From: Rothia nasimurium
GTDB lineage: Bacteria > Actinomycetota > Actinomycetes > Actinomycetales > Micrococcaceae
Direction of reading: 5' to 3'
NCBI RefSeq assembly: GCF_014217215.1
Contig: NZ_CP056080.1
Coordinates: 248,001 to 312,000 of the forward strand
Length of the DNA: 64,000 nucleotides
Shown here piece after piece: positions 35,851 through 44,779 of the stretch (position 1 is the first letter of the stretch; every line of letters begins with the position of its first letter). Below the pieces are notes generated by a model. It did no database searches. It worked only from the letters and a program-made list of their open reading frames with translations, and had not been told where the DNA came from. The translations under genes and the position numbers were made by a program.

Positions 35851-35903
35851 CCCCATATATCCCCTCTATACCTATTGGGTGTAGGGGGGGATATACTGCA
35901 TTT

Positions 35904-36116
35904 ATGGTTAAGCCCATGAAATACAGGGATCTTGTGGCTTTGCTGGTAGCTGCGGGGTTTACTCGAAGTGAAGGAAAAGAGGACCATGAGAAATGGTCTT
36001 ACCCCGGTATTTCACGGCCAGTTATCATCACGCAGACTCGCGAGATTTTGCCCGCCGTTACACGAAACGCTTTAAAAACTATTAAGGAGAAAGAGCAGAA
36101 TGAAAACCGATCTTAA
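35904..36116 (+). CDS. hicA: HicA-type mRNA interferase toxin
   Basis: 70 residues, a double-stranded RNA-binding-like fold typical of HicA. MKYRDLVALLVAAGFTRSEGKEDHEKWSYPG carries the conserved Gly-x-x-His, with the catalytic His in EDHEKW; PVIITQTREILPAVTRNALKTI matches the C-terminal HicA helix. It cleaves mRNA when not bound by HicB. A TATACT box lies six bases before the ATG, predicting a leaderless mRNA. hicB overlaps it by 17 bases, starting before the hicA stop. Confidence 0.86.
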   Translation: MVKPMKYRDLVALLVAAGFTRSEGKEDHEKWSYPGISRPVIITQTREILPAVTRNALKTIKEKEQNENRS

Positions 36117-36468
36117 CGTTCTGGCGCGTCCCTGGGCAGGTGGATGGGAACTCATTATCGATGAAGATAATGCTACCCAGGTGCGTAGTCTTACCTCTGC
36201 CCGCCAGCAAGTAATTGACTATATGGGAACCCTCTACCCCGATATCGACTTTTCTACTATTCGGGTTCACCTGATTTATGAAAAAGTATCTGAGGAACTT
36301 GAGTCAGCTCGCCGAGACCTAAAACTCGCCCAGCAAAAAGAAGAAGAAGCTGCAGCAAAGATTCGAGAAGTCGTGCGGCAACTCAGACAAGATGGGCTTT
36401 CGCTAGGTGAGACGGCAGCGATTCTTGAAGTTTCAAAAGCACGCGTTCAGCAGCTCCAGGCCGCCTAG
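36100..36468 (+). CDS. hicB: HicB-like antitoxin with C-terminal HTH
   Basis: 122 residues. The N-terminal ~50 residues form a partially degenerated HicB fold (VLARPWAGGWELIIDEDNATQV). A charged coiled-coil (about 62-95, EELESARRDLKLAQQKEEE) follows, then a helix-turn-helix (LGETAAILEVSKARVQQL). It should bind and neutralise HicA and autoregulate the operon. The ATG is preceded by AAGGAGAAAG and lies inside hicA. A GT87 gene begins two bases after its stop, an unusual operon partner. Confidence 0.82.
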   Translation: MKTDLNVLARPWAGGWELIIDEDNATQVRSLTSARQQVIDYMGTLYPDIDFSTIRVHLIYEKVSEELESARRDLKLAQQKEEEAAAKIREVVRQLRQDGLSLGETAAILEVSKARVQQLQAA

Positions 36469-36470
36469 AC

Positions 36471-37742
36471 ATGAGCGTCACCCTCGTTAATAACCAGCAT
36501 CAGGGCTCTCAGGGGGTGAGCTGTTCCGCTCTTAAGAACTATTGTGCAGGGGCGGTTGCTCTCTGCCTTTTAGCTCTGGCTACCGCCTGGGTGCGCTGCT
36601 CACTCCTGGACTCAACCCTCATTTTTAATCCGGCTGACTACGGAGTCTACCGTGGAACCGGGGTAGCTGTGCTTTCCGGGGCTGACTTTTATAGTCAGAA
36701 CATTACCGGGGTGTACGTACCCCAGGGTCTCCCCTTTGTGTACACGCCCTTTACCGCTCTGCTGCTGATTCCTTTAGCCTGGCTGCCGGAGCCGCTAGGG
36801 ATTGGAGTCTGGACCTTCCTCAACTGCCTGGCGCTGGGCATCCTGCTCTTGCTCAGTCTCATCTACGTGCGCCCGCACCTCACCGGCGTCCGCCTGGCTG
36901 CGGCACTCTCCGTCACCTACCTGTTCGCCTTACCCCTGAACGTCGTAGCTCAGCATCTTATCTTTGGGCAGATTAATCTGCTTCTTGTTTCTCTCTGCCT
37001 CATCGACATGGTTCGCCCACAGACCCGCTATCTGCCTCGCGGAGTGCTGATTGGGCTGGCAGCAGGGATCAAACTGACTCCGGCTCTTTTTATTCTTTTC
37101 TTCTGGGTAAGCGGACGCCTGCGCCCGGCTTTGACGGCCACGGCGACAGCCTTAGCTACCGTAGTCCTGGGGTTCCTGCTCCTGCCTGAACCCAGTTCAA
37201 CCTATTTTGGGTCTAAACTCTCTGGCCTGGAAAATGTTGTCGATTTAGGAACCAACTTCGCTACTTCGGGTAACAGCTCTCTGCAGGGCGTGGCTGAACG
37301 CTGGGTAGGTACCCATTCTCTGCTCCTGTTAGCACCCTTACTGCTAGCTATTGTAGCGATAGCGTTTTCCCAGGCCCACCGAGAGTTAGCGTGTGGTGAT
37401 GGTTTTGCTGCCGCCGCAGTACTCGGCTGTGCTACTTGCCTGCTTTCCCCGGTCTCCTGGTTGCACCATTGGGTCTGGGTTATACCCACTCTTGCAGTGT
37501 TGGTTACTCGTGGGCGAGCTGCACGTGCTCTGGCCATTATCTGGGCTTTAGCCTGCCTGGCTCAGCTCACAGACCTGGGTGATCTAGCAGCTCACGCAGG
37601 CTGGCCGGTCATACCCGTTGAAATAATGCGCTCATCTCTGGTGCTGCTTGCCCTGCTTGCTATGGTGGTCTTATACCTGCCCCCGCAGAGAAAGGCCCAT
37701 CGTGATCAACTCCCAGCCTGCCACCGGCGTCCTGCTCTATGA
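36471..37742 (+). CDS. GT87 (DUF2029) family membrane glycosyltransferase
   Basis: 423 residues with about 10-12 helices. GT-C fold motifs are visible: an acidic periplasmic loop LIFNPADYGVYRGTG (NPADY, catalytic Asp candidate near 45-50), VYTPFTALLLIPLAWL, GQINLLLVSLCLIDM, GLAAGIKLTPALFI and SPVSWLHHWVWVIPTL. Relatives such as PimE transfer mannose from polyprenyl-phosphate-mannose to lipids in Actinobacteria; this specific role is inferred. It starts two bases after hicB and its 3' end overlaps the DCC gene by 41 bases. Confidence 0.88.
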   Translation: MSVTLVNNQHQGSQGVSCSALKNYCAGAVALCLLALATAWVRCSLLDSTLIFNPADYGVYRGTGVAVLSGADFYSQNITGVYVPQGLPFVYTPFTALLLIPLAWLPEPLGIGVWTFLNCLALGILLLLSLIYVRPHLTGVRLAAALSVTYLFALPLNVVAQHLIFGQINLLLVSLCLIDMVRPQTRYLPRGVLIGLAAGIKLTPALFILFFWVSGRLRPALTATATALATVVLGFLLLPEPSSTYFGSKLSGLENVVDLGTNFATSGNSSLQGVAERWVGTHSLLLLAPLLLAIVAIAFSQAHRELACGDGFAAAAVLGCATCLLSPVSWLHHWVWVIPTLAVLVTRGRAARALAIIWALACLAQLTDLGDLAAHAGWPVIPVEIMRSSLVLLALLAMVVLYLPPQRKAHRDQLPACHRRPAL

Positions 37743-38115
37743 CCCCGACTGCGGCATCTGCCAAAAAGCCGCCCGAGTACTCACCCACCTGGGCCTAGGT
37801 GCCCGGGTGCAGGCCGGGCACTACGACCGCCTACAAGAGCACGGCGTCGACCTCGAACGCTTCATGCGCCAAATCCCCTTTATCACCCCCACCGGGCAGG
37901 TGGCCTACGGGGCGCTCGCCATCGCCCTAGCCCTCGCAACCAGCCGGTACGCGCCCGTGCGGGTGGCAGCGTCCGCCCTGAAGAACCCCCTGCTGCGCCC
38001 GCTGGCTGAGAGAGTCTACCTGCGAATCTCCACCAACCGCTCCACCGCCTGCCAGCTCAAGCCCTCAAGCAGCTCGGCGATGAGCTCGCGAGAAGCCAGC
38101 TCCTCATGCCAGTAG
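37702..38115 (+). CDS. DCC family thiol-disulfide oxidoreductase-like protein
   Basis: 137 residues from the GTG at 37702, with AGAGAAAGG upstream. The family hallmark DxxCxxC is present as YDPDCGICQKAARVL near residue 11-25, followed by the typical GLGARV and ITPTGQVAYGALAIALAL segments. Function is unknown, possibly thiol redox. The last ~25 residues (AMSSREASSSCQ) lie in a 100-base overlap with the antisense SatD-like gene and look unlike other family C termini, suggesting readthrough into the neighbour after loss of an earlier stop. Confidence 0.8.
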   Translation: MINSQPATGVLLYDPDCGICQKAARVLTHLGLGARVQAGHYDRLQEHGVDLERFMRQIPFITPTGQVAYGALAIALALATSRYAPVRVAASALKNPLLRPLAERVYLRISTNRSTACQLKPSSSSAMSSREASSSCQ

Positions 38116-38666
38116 GACCGCACCAGGGTCTTACTCACCGCCTGGGAGGTAATTCCCAGAGCCTGGGCTACCGCCTTTTGCTGCCCGCGCACACCGGGCA
38201 CGAGCAGGTCAATCACCCGCCACTCGGCTTCGGTACGGGCGGACGCCACCCGGTAGAGCAGACGCAACAGGCCGGTTACCTGGTCGGCCCGGACGCCCTG
38301 CCCTTCAGCATGCACACAGATACCGCGCGGTGGGGCACCGGTCTGGGCCTGCTCCACCGCCGACCGGGATAGACTCAAGGCAGAGCCCGAACACTCCGGG
38401 GTAGAAACCGCCCCCAGGGCCGCCGCGAAGCGTGGCCGCACCAGCTCACCGGCGCCGATACCCACCCAAAACCGGGTAAACCGCGCCCCGAGCAGGGCGG
38501 CGGCCAGGGCGTCCTGGGCATTATCGAACGCCCCCTGCACCTCATCAGGGTAGGTGCGGGTAAAAGCAACGGCAGGGGCCAGCTGCTCGAGACGGTTCTC
38601 CAGGTCGGCGAGGTGCTCCTGCACCGAACCCTGGGACGAGCGGGCAATGAAGGTCAGTACAAACAT
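38016..38666 (-). CDS. SatD-like protein with C-terminal HTH
   Basis: 216 residues. The N-terminal half shows a SatD-like pattern (TYPDEVQGAFDNAQDALAAALL, then FWVGIGAGELV) and Gly-Ser-Ala-Leu followed by SRSAVEQA. The C-terminal region ends in a helix-turn-helix QKAVAQALGITSQAVSKTLVR. SatD family function is unclear; the fold and the HTH suggest a small regulator. The ATG at 38666 is preceded by a CATACT box and GAGAAGC. It shares a leftward unit with the unknown gene and the nuclease/helicase. Confidence 0.55.
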   Translation of the reverse strand: MFVLTFIARSSQGSVQEHLADLENRLEQLAPAVAFTRTYPDEVQGAFDNAQDALAAALLGARFTRFWVGIGAGELVRPRFAAALGAVSTPECSGSALSLSRSAVEQAQTGAPPRGICVHAEGQGVRADQVTGLLRLLYRVASARTEAEWRVIDLLVPGVRGQQKAVAQALGITSQAVSKTLVRSYWHEELASRELIAELLEGLSWQAVERLVEIRR

Positions 38667-38702
38667 GCTTCTCAGTATGCCCTAGAGTCACCGGGCAGAA
38701 AA

Positions 38703-39431
38703 CTAACCCTCACCCCAGAGCAGGGTTTCGGCGTCCACCCCGGCAAGGAAGAGCTGCTCCTGCAACGGCTGGGCGCACTCAATCGGCAGTCGGACGCTAC
38801 TGCAGGTCAGGTCATAGCCCAGATAGGCGGTGGCAGTATCGAAGCCGGATAAATCGCGCCCCAACTCCCGGCACAGGTGAACCACCTGTTTGAGGTCGGG
38901 AGCCGACCCAAAGACCCAGAAATAATCCGGGCTCGTGAGCTGGAAGAGCCCCAGGGGCGCACCCGCACCGGACTGATCCCGCACCCGCACCCAGCCCCCT
39001 GCCGGGTCTAGGTCGCCGGGGCCGTCCTGCGGGGCTAGAGGGTCAAGCGTCCAGGCCCGGGTGCGCTCTAGCCAGTCGGGTAGCTGGGGCATATAGAGGG
39101 TGTCTCCCTCCCCGCCCCAGGGCGTAGCGTCAAAACTGCGGGCATACATGGCAGACCAGAACTCGCTACTACTACACGAAACCCCCACGCTGTTGAGCTG
39201 GGCCGGGTCGCTCGGCGCCGCAAACTGGCCGTGCTCGGCATCCTCGGGGCTGGATGCTGCCAAATCAGCCTGGTAGGCCTGGTCCCAGTAGGTGGGCCTG
39301 GTGGCGTACCCCTGCTCGCGAAGACGCTCGTCGATACGCTGCAGGTAGCGGGGCTCGCCCAGGGCCACGGTCTGCCCATCAAAGTGAAAGAGATAGGGGG
39401 AGCGCTTACGGTGGGTGGGGGAGAGGGGCAT
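38703..39431 (-). CDS. Protein of unknown function, next to nuclease-helicase
   Basis: 242 residues from the ATG at 39431, preceded by TTAGGAG. I recognise no family. The N-terminal part has SPYLFHFDGQTVAL and PTYWDQAYQADLAAS; there are many aromatic residues and several Trp/Tyr (EFWSAMYARSFDATPWGG, SPDYFWVFGS). It is soluble, without signal peptide or helices. It starts one base after the helicase stop, so it is translated with it, and it lies upstream of the SatD-like gene. The coupling suggests a role connected to that nuclease/helicase. Confidence 0.72.
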   Translation of the reverse strand: MPLSPTHRKRSPYLFHFDGQTVALGEPRYLQRIDERLREQGYATRPTYWDQAYQADLAASSPEDAEHGQFAAPSDPAQLNSVGVSCSSSEFWSAMYARSFDATPWGGEGDTLYMPQLPDWLERTRAWTLDPLAPQDGPGDLDPAGGWVRVRDQSGAGAPLGLFQLTSPDYFWVFGSAPDLKQVVHLCRELGRDLSGFDTATAYLGYDLTCSSVRLPIECAQPLQEQLFLAGVDAETLLWGEG

Positions 39432-39432
39432 G

Positions 39433-42400
39433 CTAACTCCTAACGGTGGGGGTATCGGGGCGGACGCCAGCCTCCCCCTCATCGGGGAAGGGCAGGGCTG
39501 CCCGCTCAAGGCGGATAAAGGCACCCAGCAGGGCCAGCGCCTCAGGGCTGGTGGGCAGAAAGTCGGTAAACCGGGTTGAACACACCACCACCGCCGCCCA
39601 CATGCCGCGAGACAGGGCAACATTCAACCGGTTGGGCGAGAGCAGAAAATCGGTTCCGCGGGGGCTATCACCGGCACTCGAGGCAGCCATCGACACCAGC
39701 ACCACCGGGGCTTCCTGCCCCTGGAACTTATCAACCGTACCGACGCGCACACCCCCGCCGTCGGCGTCCGCTAGCCCTGCCTCCAGCAGGGCCGCCCGAA
39801 TCGTATCAACCTGGGCGTTATAGGCTGCCACCACAATAATGTCTGAGGGGGCCAGAGGCGCTGCCTGTTCGGGGGCCGCAAGATGGGGAGTCCACAGGTG
39901 CCCCAGGAAGCCGCGGGCCAAAGCCACAATCTCATCGGCCTCTTCGACCGAAGCCGTTGAGTTACCCCGGTGTTCTATCGTGCGCAGATAGACCCCGGGA
40001 TCCCACCCCTCCAGGTGCCTCTCGGTGCCCGAGGGTGCGGACGCCAGCCTCCCCTCATACGACAGATCCGAGACCGGGGCGCACAGGGCAGGGTGCATAC
40101 GCCAGGTAACATCGAGAAAATAGCCAAACTCTTCAGGCAGCACCGTACGGCCCGCTGAAAGCCAGCCCAGGGCAGACTCGTCCACCGGGTAGGGGTGGGT
40201 GCCCTGCGTGACCTGGGGTAGCTGGGAGGGGTCGCCCAGGAGCAGCAGGTTCTTAGCCGAACGGGCCACCGCCAACGTATTGGCTAAGGAATACTGACCC
40301 GCCTCGTCAACCACCAGAAGATCAAGCCCCTCAAACCGGAACTTGCGGTCAGAGGCAAAATCCCAGGCCGTGCCGCCAAAAATACGACCGCCTGGTTCAT
40401 CCATGAACCTGGAAACATCGGGGTTGCGAACCTCGCGCCAGGGGAAATTCGGGATCTGGCTCTTGCCCGCCCCCTTAGCGATCTGGTCAGGGTCTACGCG
40501 GCCATTACTAATACATCCCAGCAGCATGTTCTCAACTACCGCATGAGACTGGGCAACAATACCCACCTTCCAGCCCGCAGCCACAAGACGGCCAATCACA
40601 TGAGAACCCACGAAGGTCTTGCCCGACCCCGGAGGGCCCTGCACCGCTACATACGACCGATCGAGCTGGCTCACCGCCTGATAAATAGCCTGCACCGTCG
40701 CAAGAGAACCGTGCGTCTCTACAAAATCCTGCGGACGCGGCAAAACACCGCCCCCAACTAGTCGCGGCGGAACACGACGAATCATATCGGTACCCGCCGA
40801 TGCCGGTAACTCAGGCAGCACCCGGGCGGTACGTGCCGCCAATTCAAGTAGAGCCTGCTCCTGGGCCTGCGTCGGAATAGGCTGCCCGGGAGTTAGCGCC
40901 ATCGGCAGATGCGAGTAAGGCTCAGCCGGCTCACCGTCTGAGGCCTTCAAACTCTCCCGCACCGTAATCCGCACCAGATTGGGCTGACCCGCCTCATGCT
41001 CCGGAATCTCCTCCAGCTCCACAATCTCGGTATTAAAGGCACCGGCCCGCTCGGCCTCCACCGGCAGTACCCCTTCATGCAGAGCCGCATAGGTTAAAGC
41101 CTGCTGCCGAGCCTCCCGCTCCAAAAAAGGGGGAAAAGGGCGTGCATACATGGCAAAGAGATTGCTATCGCCCACCTTCACCGACGAGCCCGGGGCGACC
41201 CTCGCCACCCCGCTTAGCAAACGCACCGTGGATCGTGCCCGCTCCGGACGATGCCAATCGGCAACCACCTGCAATCGCCCCAGCAAAACCACATCACGGG
41301 CGTCCTCCCAATCCTCACGGGGAGCCGTCAGGCGATTGAAATGATCCCACCAGAACTGACGGCGCTCGCGACGATGGTAGCCCGTCGCCGTAGCCACCAT
41401 AGCAACAGCCTGCTTCTGCGGCTCCAACTCGCCACCGGCGTCCAGAGCCTCAACAAACCGGCGTAGAACCCGCTCAGTATCCGTCTCGTCTTCAGCCCTA
41501 CCCGCCTGCACCAGTAGCTCATTCAGATCAGCCAGGGGAGCGGGCTGCACCAGCTCATCGTCGACCGATCGGCCCGCCAACCCCAGCAACCAGGCACGCA
41601 ACTGAGACAGAGACAGACCCGTGCGATACAGACTACGAGCAAGTGCAGAGCGCATAGCTTCGGCCTGCTCAGCACGCCCTTCCTTCTCTGCCTCGGCTAC
41701 ATCAGCAAAGGCCGTCACCGGAATATCAAGGTCAGGCTCAAGCCTCTGGGCGTAGAGGGGCTCAATAGCGGTCAGTGCCCGGGTGCCCTCGCTCAAACGC
41801 ATCGACCGGCGCAGCACCTCAGAAAGGTCAATAAAAACACCCTCTCGTTGCATATCGGTGAGATAAGCTTCGCCAACCCCGTGCACCGACGCCAACTGCT
41901 GAAGAGCAGCCATAACAGACGCCCCAAAGTAATAGACCCGCAAGCCGGGGTTCAGCTGACGCTGATGGTGCAGCATGCCGAGAAAATCGGCTAACAGCCG
42001 CCCTTCTGCCACCCGGTCAGACGCCCAAAACTGGCTAAAGAGGGGCTCTTCGCCGGGCTGCTCAGCCAGGTGCACAGCACCTAGGAGATAGGTTAAACCC
42101 CAGGCAAGGGAGGGGTGGGCTGCCTTCTTATCGCGCCAGAGCGGGTCAGACCGCAGGCTAATAAAAAGGTCGCCCGCGCTCGCCCGCGGAAGCATACGTA
42201 AAGAGTGCCGGGGTAGGAGCTTGTAAGAGACAGTATGTTCCTGCCCCTCTTTCTCAACCACCACTGCCCCGTCAGGCTCCGACACACCGGTCTGTAGGGC
42301 TGCCTGCTCCGCATAGCGGCGCACCAGCCCAGGGAGCTGGGGCTGGCCCGCTAAGGAAGCTAGCTCGTCGATACTTTGCACACCACAGCGCTCGTAAATA

Positions 42401-43227
42401 GCTTGCCGCGACCGCGATGTCATGCCGGCAGTCAGCAGCATGTCGCGATGCTCTCGCACCATCACCTGGCAGGTATCGCAGCGCCCGCACCGGGTAATCT
42501 CTGGGCTACCGGCTTCTACAAACCAGCTCACCGGGGAAGCCCCCGGCTCCCGATGGGCGGTGAGGAGCTCTACGAGGCGTTGGCGCTTCTGCTCGAAGAC
42601 CGGTGCGAGGGTAGCAAGCTCGTGCAGGGACTCAATATCGTTACCCAAAATGAGCGAGACGTAAGGGTCACAGGGGATGCTCTCGCGGTGGAGCTGGTCG
42701 GCATAGGCAGCGACCTGAAGGAGAGCAGGGACGCGAGCTGTACGTGCCAGCTTAGTGTCAACCACCCGGTAGCTCCCGTCGGACTGCTTTACAAGGAAGT
42801 CGGCACGCCCGTGAAAGGAACCGTCAAAGAAGCTGGCCTGGAAGACAACATCTGCGCCTGCCCTCAGCACTTCGAGAGTTTCTTCCCGTTTTTCTTCGAG
42901 AGCCTGCCGAGTGTAGGTAGGCGGGGGCTCAACCTGATACACTCCCCGGCCCGAGGCTGGGTCCCAGCTGCCGTAGGTCTGGAGAAAGTCATCGAGGACG
43001 CGCTGTTCGTGGGCTTCACCCAGGGCTGCAGCTCTGCGAAGCTGGGGGTCTTCAATGCGTTCGAGACGGGGTACCCTGCCTAACGCCTGGTCAAGAGCAT
43101 AGAGGGCGGCAAATTGGCACTGGGCTGAGAGCACCAGGTCAGAGGCTGAGTAGACCAGCGATTTACCAAGGGGTTCAAGGCCAGACACTAGCGGCGACGG
43201 TGCGGAATCTGCATCGATGAAGAACAT
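39433..43227 (-). CDS. TM0106-type RecB nuclease / SF1 helicase fusion
   Basis: 1264 residues from the ATG at 43227, behind TAGGAG. The N-terminal ~400 residues form a RecB-family nuclease domain (TM0106 type): a GRADFLVK segment followed by VVDTKLART, the Asp...Glu/Asp-x-Lys set, and a Cys cluster (CGRCDTC) that may bind an Fe-S or zinc. The C-terminal part is a UPF1/DNA2-like SF1 helicase: Walker A GPPGSGKTFVGSHVI, Walker B LLVVDEAGQYSL, GDPSQLPQVTQG, GTVDKFQGQEAPVVLV and LNVALSRG. Roles in DNA repair or defence are plausible but unproven. A perfect palindrome lies upstream at 43310-43329. Confidence 0.9.
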   Translation of the reverse strand: MFFIDADSAPSPLVSGLEPLGKSLVYSASDLVLSAQCQFAALYALDQALGRVPRLERIEDPQLRRAAALGEAHEQRVLDDFLQTYGSWDPASGRGVYQVEPPPTYTRQALEEKREETLEVLRAGADVVFQASFFDGSFHGRADFLVKQSDGSYRVVDTKLARTARVPALLQVAAYADQLHRESIPCDPYVSLILGNDIESLHELATLAPVFEQKRQRLVELLTAHREPGASPVSWFVEAGSPEITRCGRCDTCQVMVREHRDMLLTAGMTSRSRQAIYERCGVQSIDELASLAGQPQLPGLVRRYAEQAALQTGVSEPDGAVVVEKEGQEHTVSYKLLPRHSLRMLPRASAGDLFISLRSDPLWRDKKAAHPSLAWGLTYLLGAVHLAEQPGEEPLFSQFWASDRVAEGRLLADFLGMLHHQRQLNPGLRVYYFGASVMAALQQLASVHGVGEAYLTDMQREGVFIDLSEVLRRSMRLSEGTRALTAIEPLYAQRLEPDLDIPVTAFADVAEAEKEGRAEQAEAMRSALARSLYRTGLSLSQLRAWLLGLAGRSVDDELVQPAPLADLNELLVQAGRAEDETDTERVLRRFVEALDAGGELEPQKQAVAMVATATGYHRRERRQFWWDHFNRLTAPREDWEDARDVVLLGRLQVVADWHRPERARSTVRLLSGVARVAPGSSVKVGDSNLFAMYARPFPPFLEREARQQALTYAALHEGVLPVEAERAGAFNTEIVELEEIPEHEAGQPNLVRITVRESLKASDGEPAEPYSHLPMALTPGQPIPTQAQEQALLELAARTARVLPELPASAGTDMIRRVPPRLVGGGVLPRPQDFVETHGSLATVQAIYQAVSQLDRSYVAVQGPPGSGKTFVGSHVIGRLVAAGWKVGIVAQSHAVVENMLLGCISNGRVDPDQIAKGAGKSQIPNFPWREVRNPDVSRFMDEPGGRIFGGTAWDFASDRKFRFEGLDLLVVDEAGQYSLANTLAVARSAKNLLLLGDPSQLPQVTQGTHPYPVDESALGWLSAGRTVLPEEFGYFLDVTWRMHPALCAPVSDLSYEGRLASAPSGTERHLEGWDPGVYLRTIEHRGNSTASVEEADEIVALARGFLGHLWTPHLAAPEQAAPLAPSDIIVVAAYNAQVDTIRAALLEAGLADADGGGVRVGTVDKFQGQEAPVVLVSMAASSAGDSPRGTDFLLSPNRLNVALSRGMWAAVVVCSTRFTDFLPTSPEALALLGAFIRLERAALPFPDEGEAGVRPDTPTVRS

Positions 43228-43632
43228 GGGGCTCCTAGAGGTTGCTGTCTTCAAGGCTAGCAAGGGAGGCTGACATTTTAGGGAGCTCAGGAGTGGCACA
43301 ATCCGTACACAATTGGTATGTACCAATTGCGGTTTTTAGAACATAAATTCTATAAATTGCTGGTCAGTATAGAACAAGAATCTTATAGATGTAATCTACA
43401 TCATAGATGCAAATTTTAATCATATTGGGCTTCAGGGTTTTGGCGTTGTCCCGATTAACTAGGCCGACATGTCGATATATGTAAATAAGTAAACTTTATA
43501 TTTTTTCAGCCTGAGATCCGCGTCAAATTTCATCCAAAAAACCATCACAAAATGGTCAAAAATAGGTCACAGTTCTATAAAGTTGTGTTCAGCAAAATTC
43601 CCTGCTCATTACCACCAGAAACAGGAGCACGT
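43228..43632. other. AT-rich intergenic region with palindromes
   Basis: About 405 bases between the divergent helicase and CAP genes, much lower in GC than its surroundings from 43330 on. It holds a perfect operator-like palindrome at 43310-43329, a second inverted repeat GATGTA-ATC-TACATC at 43388-43402, and a 10-bp palindrome CGACATGTCG at 43465-43474. No gene is seen; it probably contains the promoters of both genes and is a candidate Lsr2-bound tract. Confidence 0.6.
43310..43329. promoter_or_regulatory. Perfect 20-bp palindrome upstream of the nuclease-helicase gene
   Basis: CAATTGGTA (43310-43318) and TACCAATTG (43321-43329) with a two-base spacer; 83 bases from the helicase start. 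The length and symmetry fit a dimeric repressor (MarR or TetR class). The regulator is not known. Confidence 0.6.
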
Positions 43633-44739
43633 ATGAAGAGCCTTCTTGAAACCACACGAGCTGTTCAGCCAACTCGCCGACAGGCTGCCATCCTTGCCCT
43701 CACCGGCCTAGCTGCTACCACCGCAATCACCGCAGCAACTGCCGCCGCATCAGACATTCGCACCGTCACTGCCGCCCAGCGCGCTGCCGACCAGCAGACC
43801 CTGCTCAACCTCATCAATGCCTACCGCGCCCAGAACGGCTTGGGTGCAGTCAAGCACTCAGCAACCGTTGCCTCTGTCATGGAGGGTGAAGCTATCCGCC
43901 AGTTCAAGGCAGGAGCCTTCTCCCACGGCACTGAGTTCCTCTATAACTCCAAGGTGCAGGGCTACAGCTTTGTGCGCGAAGTGATCGCTCTTTCTTATAA
44001 CGATGACCTCAATCAGCTCCTCAACTTCTGGAAGAGCTCACCCCCTCACCGCGCTGCTATTCTGGCGCCTCAGGCGAATGTCATCGGTATCGGGTTCTGC
44101 TACGGTCACGGTACCTCCCTGCCCTGGCGCGTACTTGGCAACGTTGGTATCTACCGCTACGAATCGGGCCGTGGCCCCAATGACTATGTTTCCACCATCA
44201 CCGCTAGCTCGGGTGGCTCTTCCTCGACTGATTTCCCCATCACCGGTGAAATTGCCAACTACTACCATGCAAACGGTGGTGCCGCTACCTTCGGTCAGCC
44301 CCTGGGTAACCAGTTCGGCTCCATCGACGGTGGCCTCATCCAGAACTTCTCCAACAGCCAAACCATCTACTGGTCACCCCAGCACGGCGCTCAGCGCGTC
44401 TACTGGCGCGGGGCCATCGGTGGCCGTTACGCACAGAATGACTTTGAGCGTAACTGGGGCTACCCCATGAACTCCGAATACGGTTTCTGGGGCAGCGTCC
44501 GCCAGGACTTCTCCCGGAACAACGGCATCATGTCGGTGTACTGGACTCCCTCAACCGGTGCCCGCGTCATCAATGACCGCGGCGCAATCTCAGCCCGCTG
44601 GTACGCCATGGGCGGCCCCGGCACCTTGGGCTTCCCCGTGACCGACGAGGTCCGCTGGCCTGACGGCGTTACCCGCGTAACCTTTGCAAACGGTACCACC
44701 ATCAACTGGACCCAAGCTCGCGGTACCTGGGTCAGCTAA
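43633..44739 (+). CDS. Secreted CAP/SCP domain protein with LGFP repeats
   Basis: 368 residues from the ATG at 43633 (GGAG seven bases upstream). An N-terminal signal with twin arginines (PTRRQAAILALTGLAATTA, TRRxxA-type) may use the Tat or Sec path; cleavage is near residue 38. A CAP (SCP/PR-1) domain follows (about 50-185): LLNLINAYRAQNG, AFSHGTEF and SPPHRAAIL. After a Ser-rich linker, LGFP-type repeats occur (GGAATFGQPLGNQFG, GYPMNSEYGFWG and GTLGFPVTDEV). LGFP repeats link proteins to the actinobacterial cell wall. The function of the CAP domain here is not known. Confidence 0.88.
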   Translation: MKSLLETTRAVQPTRRQAAILALTGLAATTAITAATAAASDIRTVTAAQRAADQQTLLNLINAYRAQNGLGAVKHSATVASVMEGEAIRQFKAGAFSHGTEFLYNSKVQGYSFVREVIALSYNDDLNQLLNFWKSSPPHRAAILAPQANVIGIGFCYGHGTSLPWRVLGNVGIYRYESGRGPNDYVSTITASSGGSSSTDFPITGEIANYYHANGGAATFGQPLGNQFGSIDGGLIQNFSNSQTIYWSPQHGAQRVYWRGAIGGRYAQNDFERNWGYPMNSEYGFWGSVRQDFSRNNGIMSVYWTPSTGARVINDRGAISARWYAMGGPGTLGFPVTDEVRWPDGVTRVTFANGTTINWTQARGTWVS

Positions 44740-44779
44740 CTACCATCTTCTAGGCGCAGGCACCTAGACATCGACGCGA

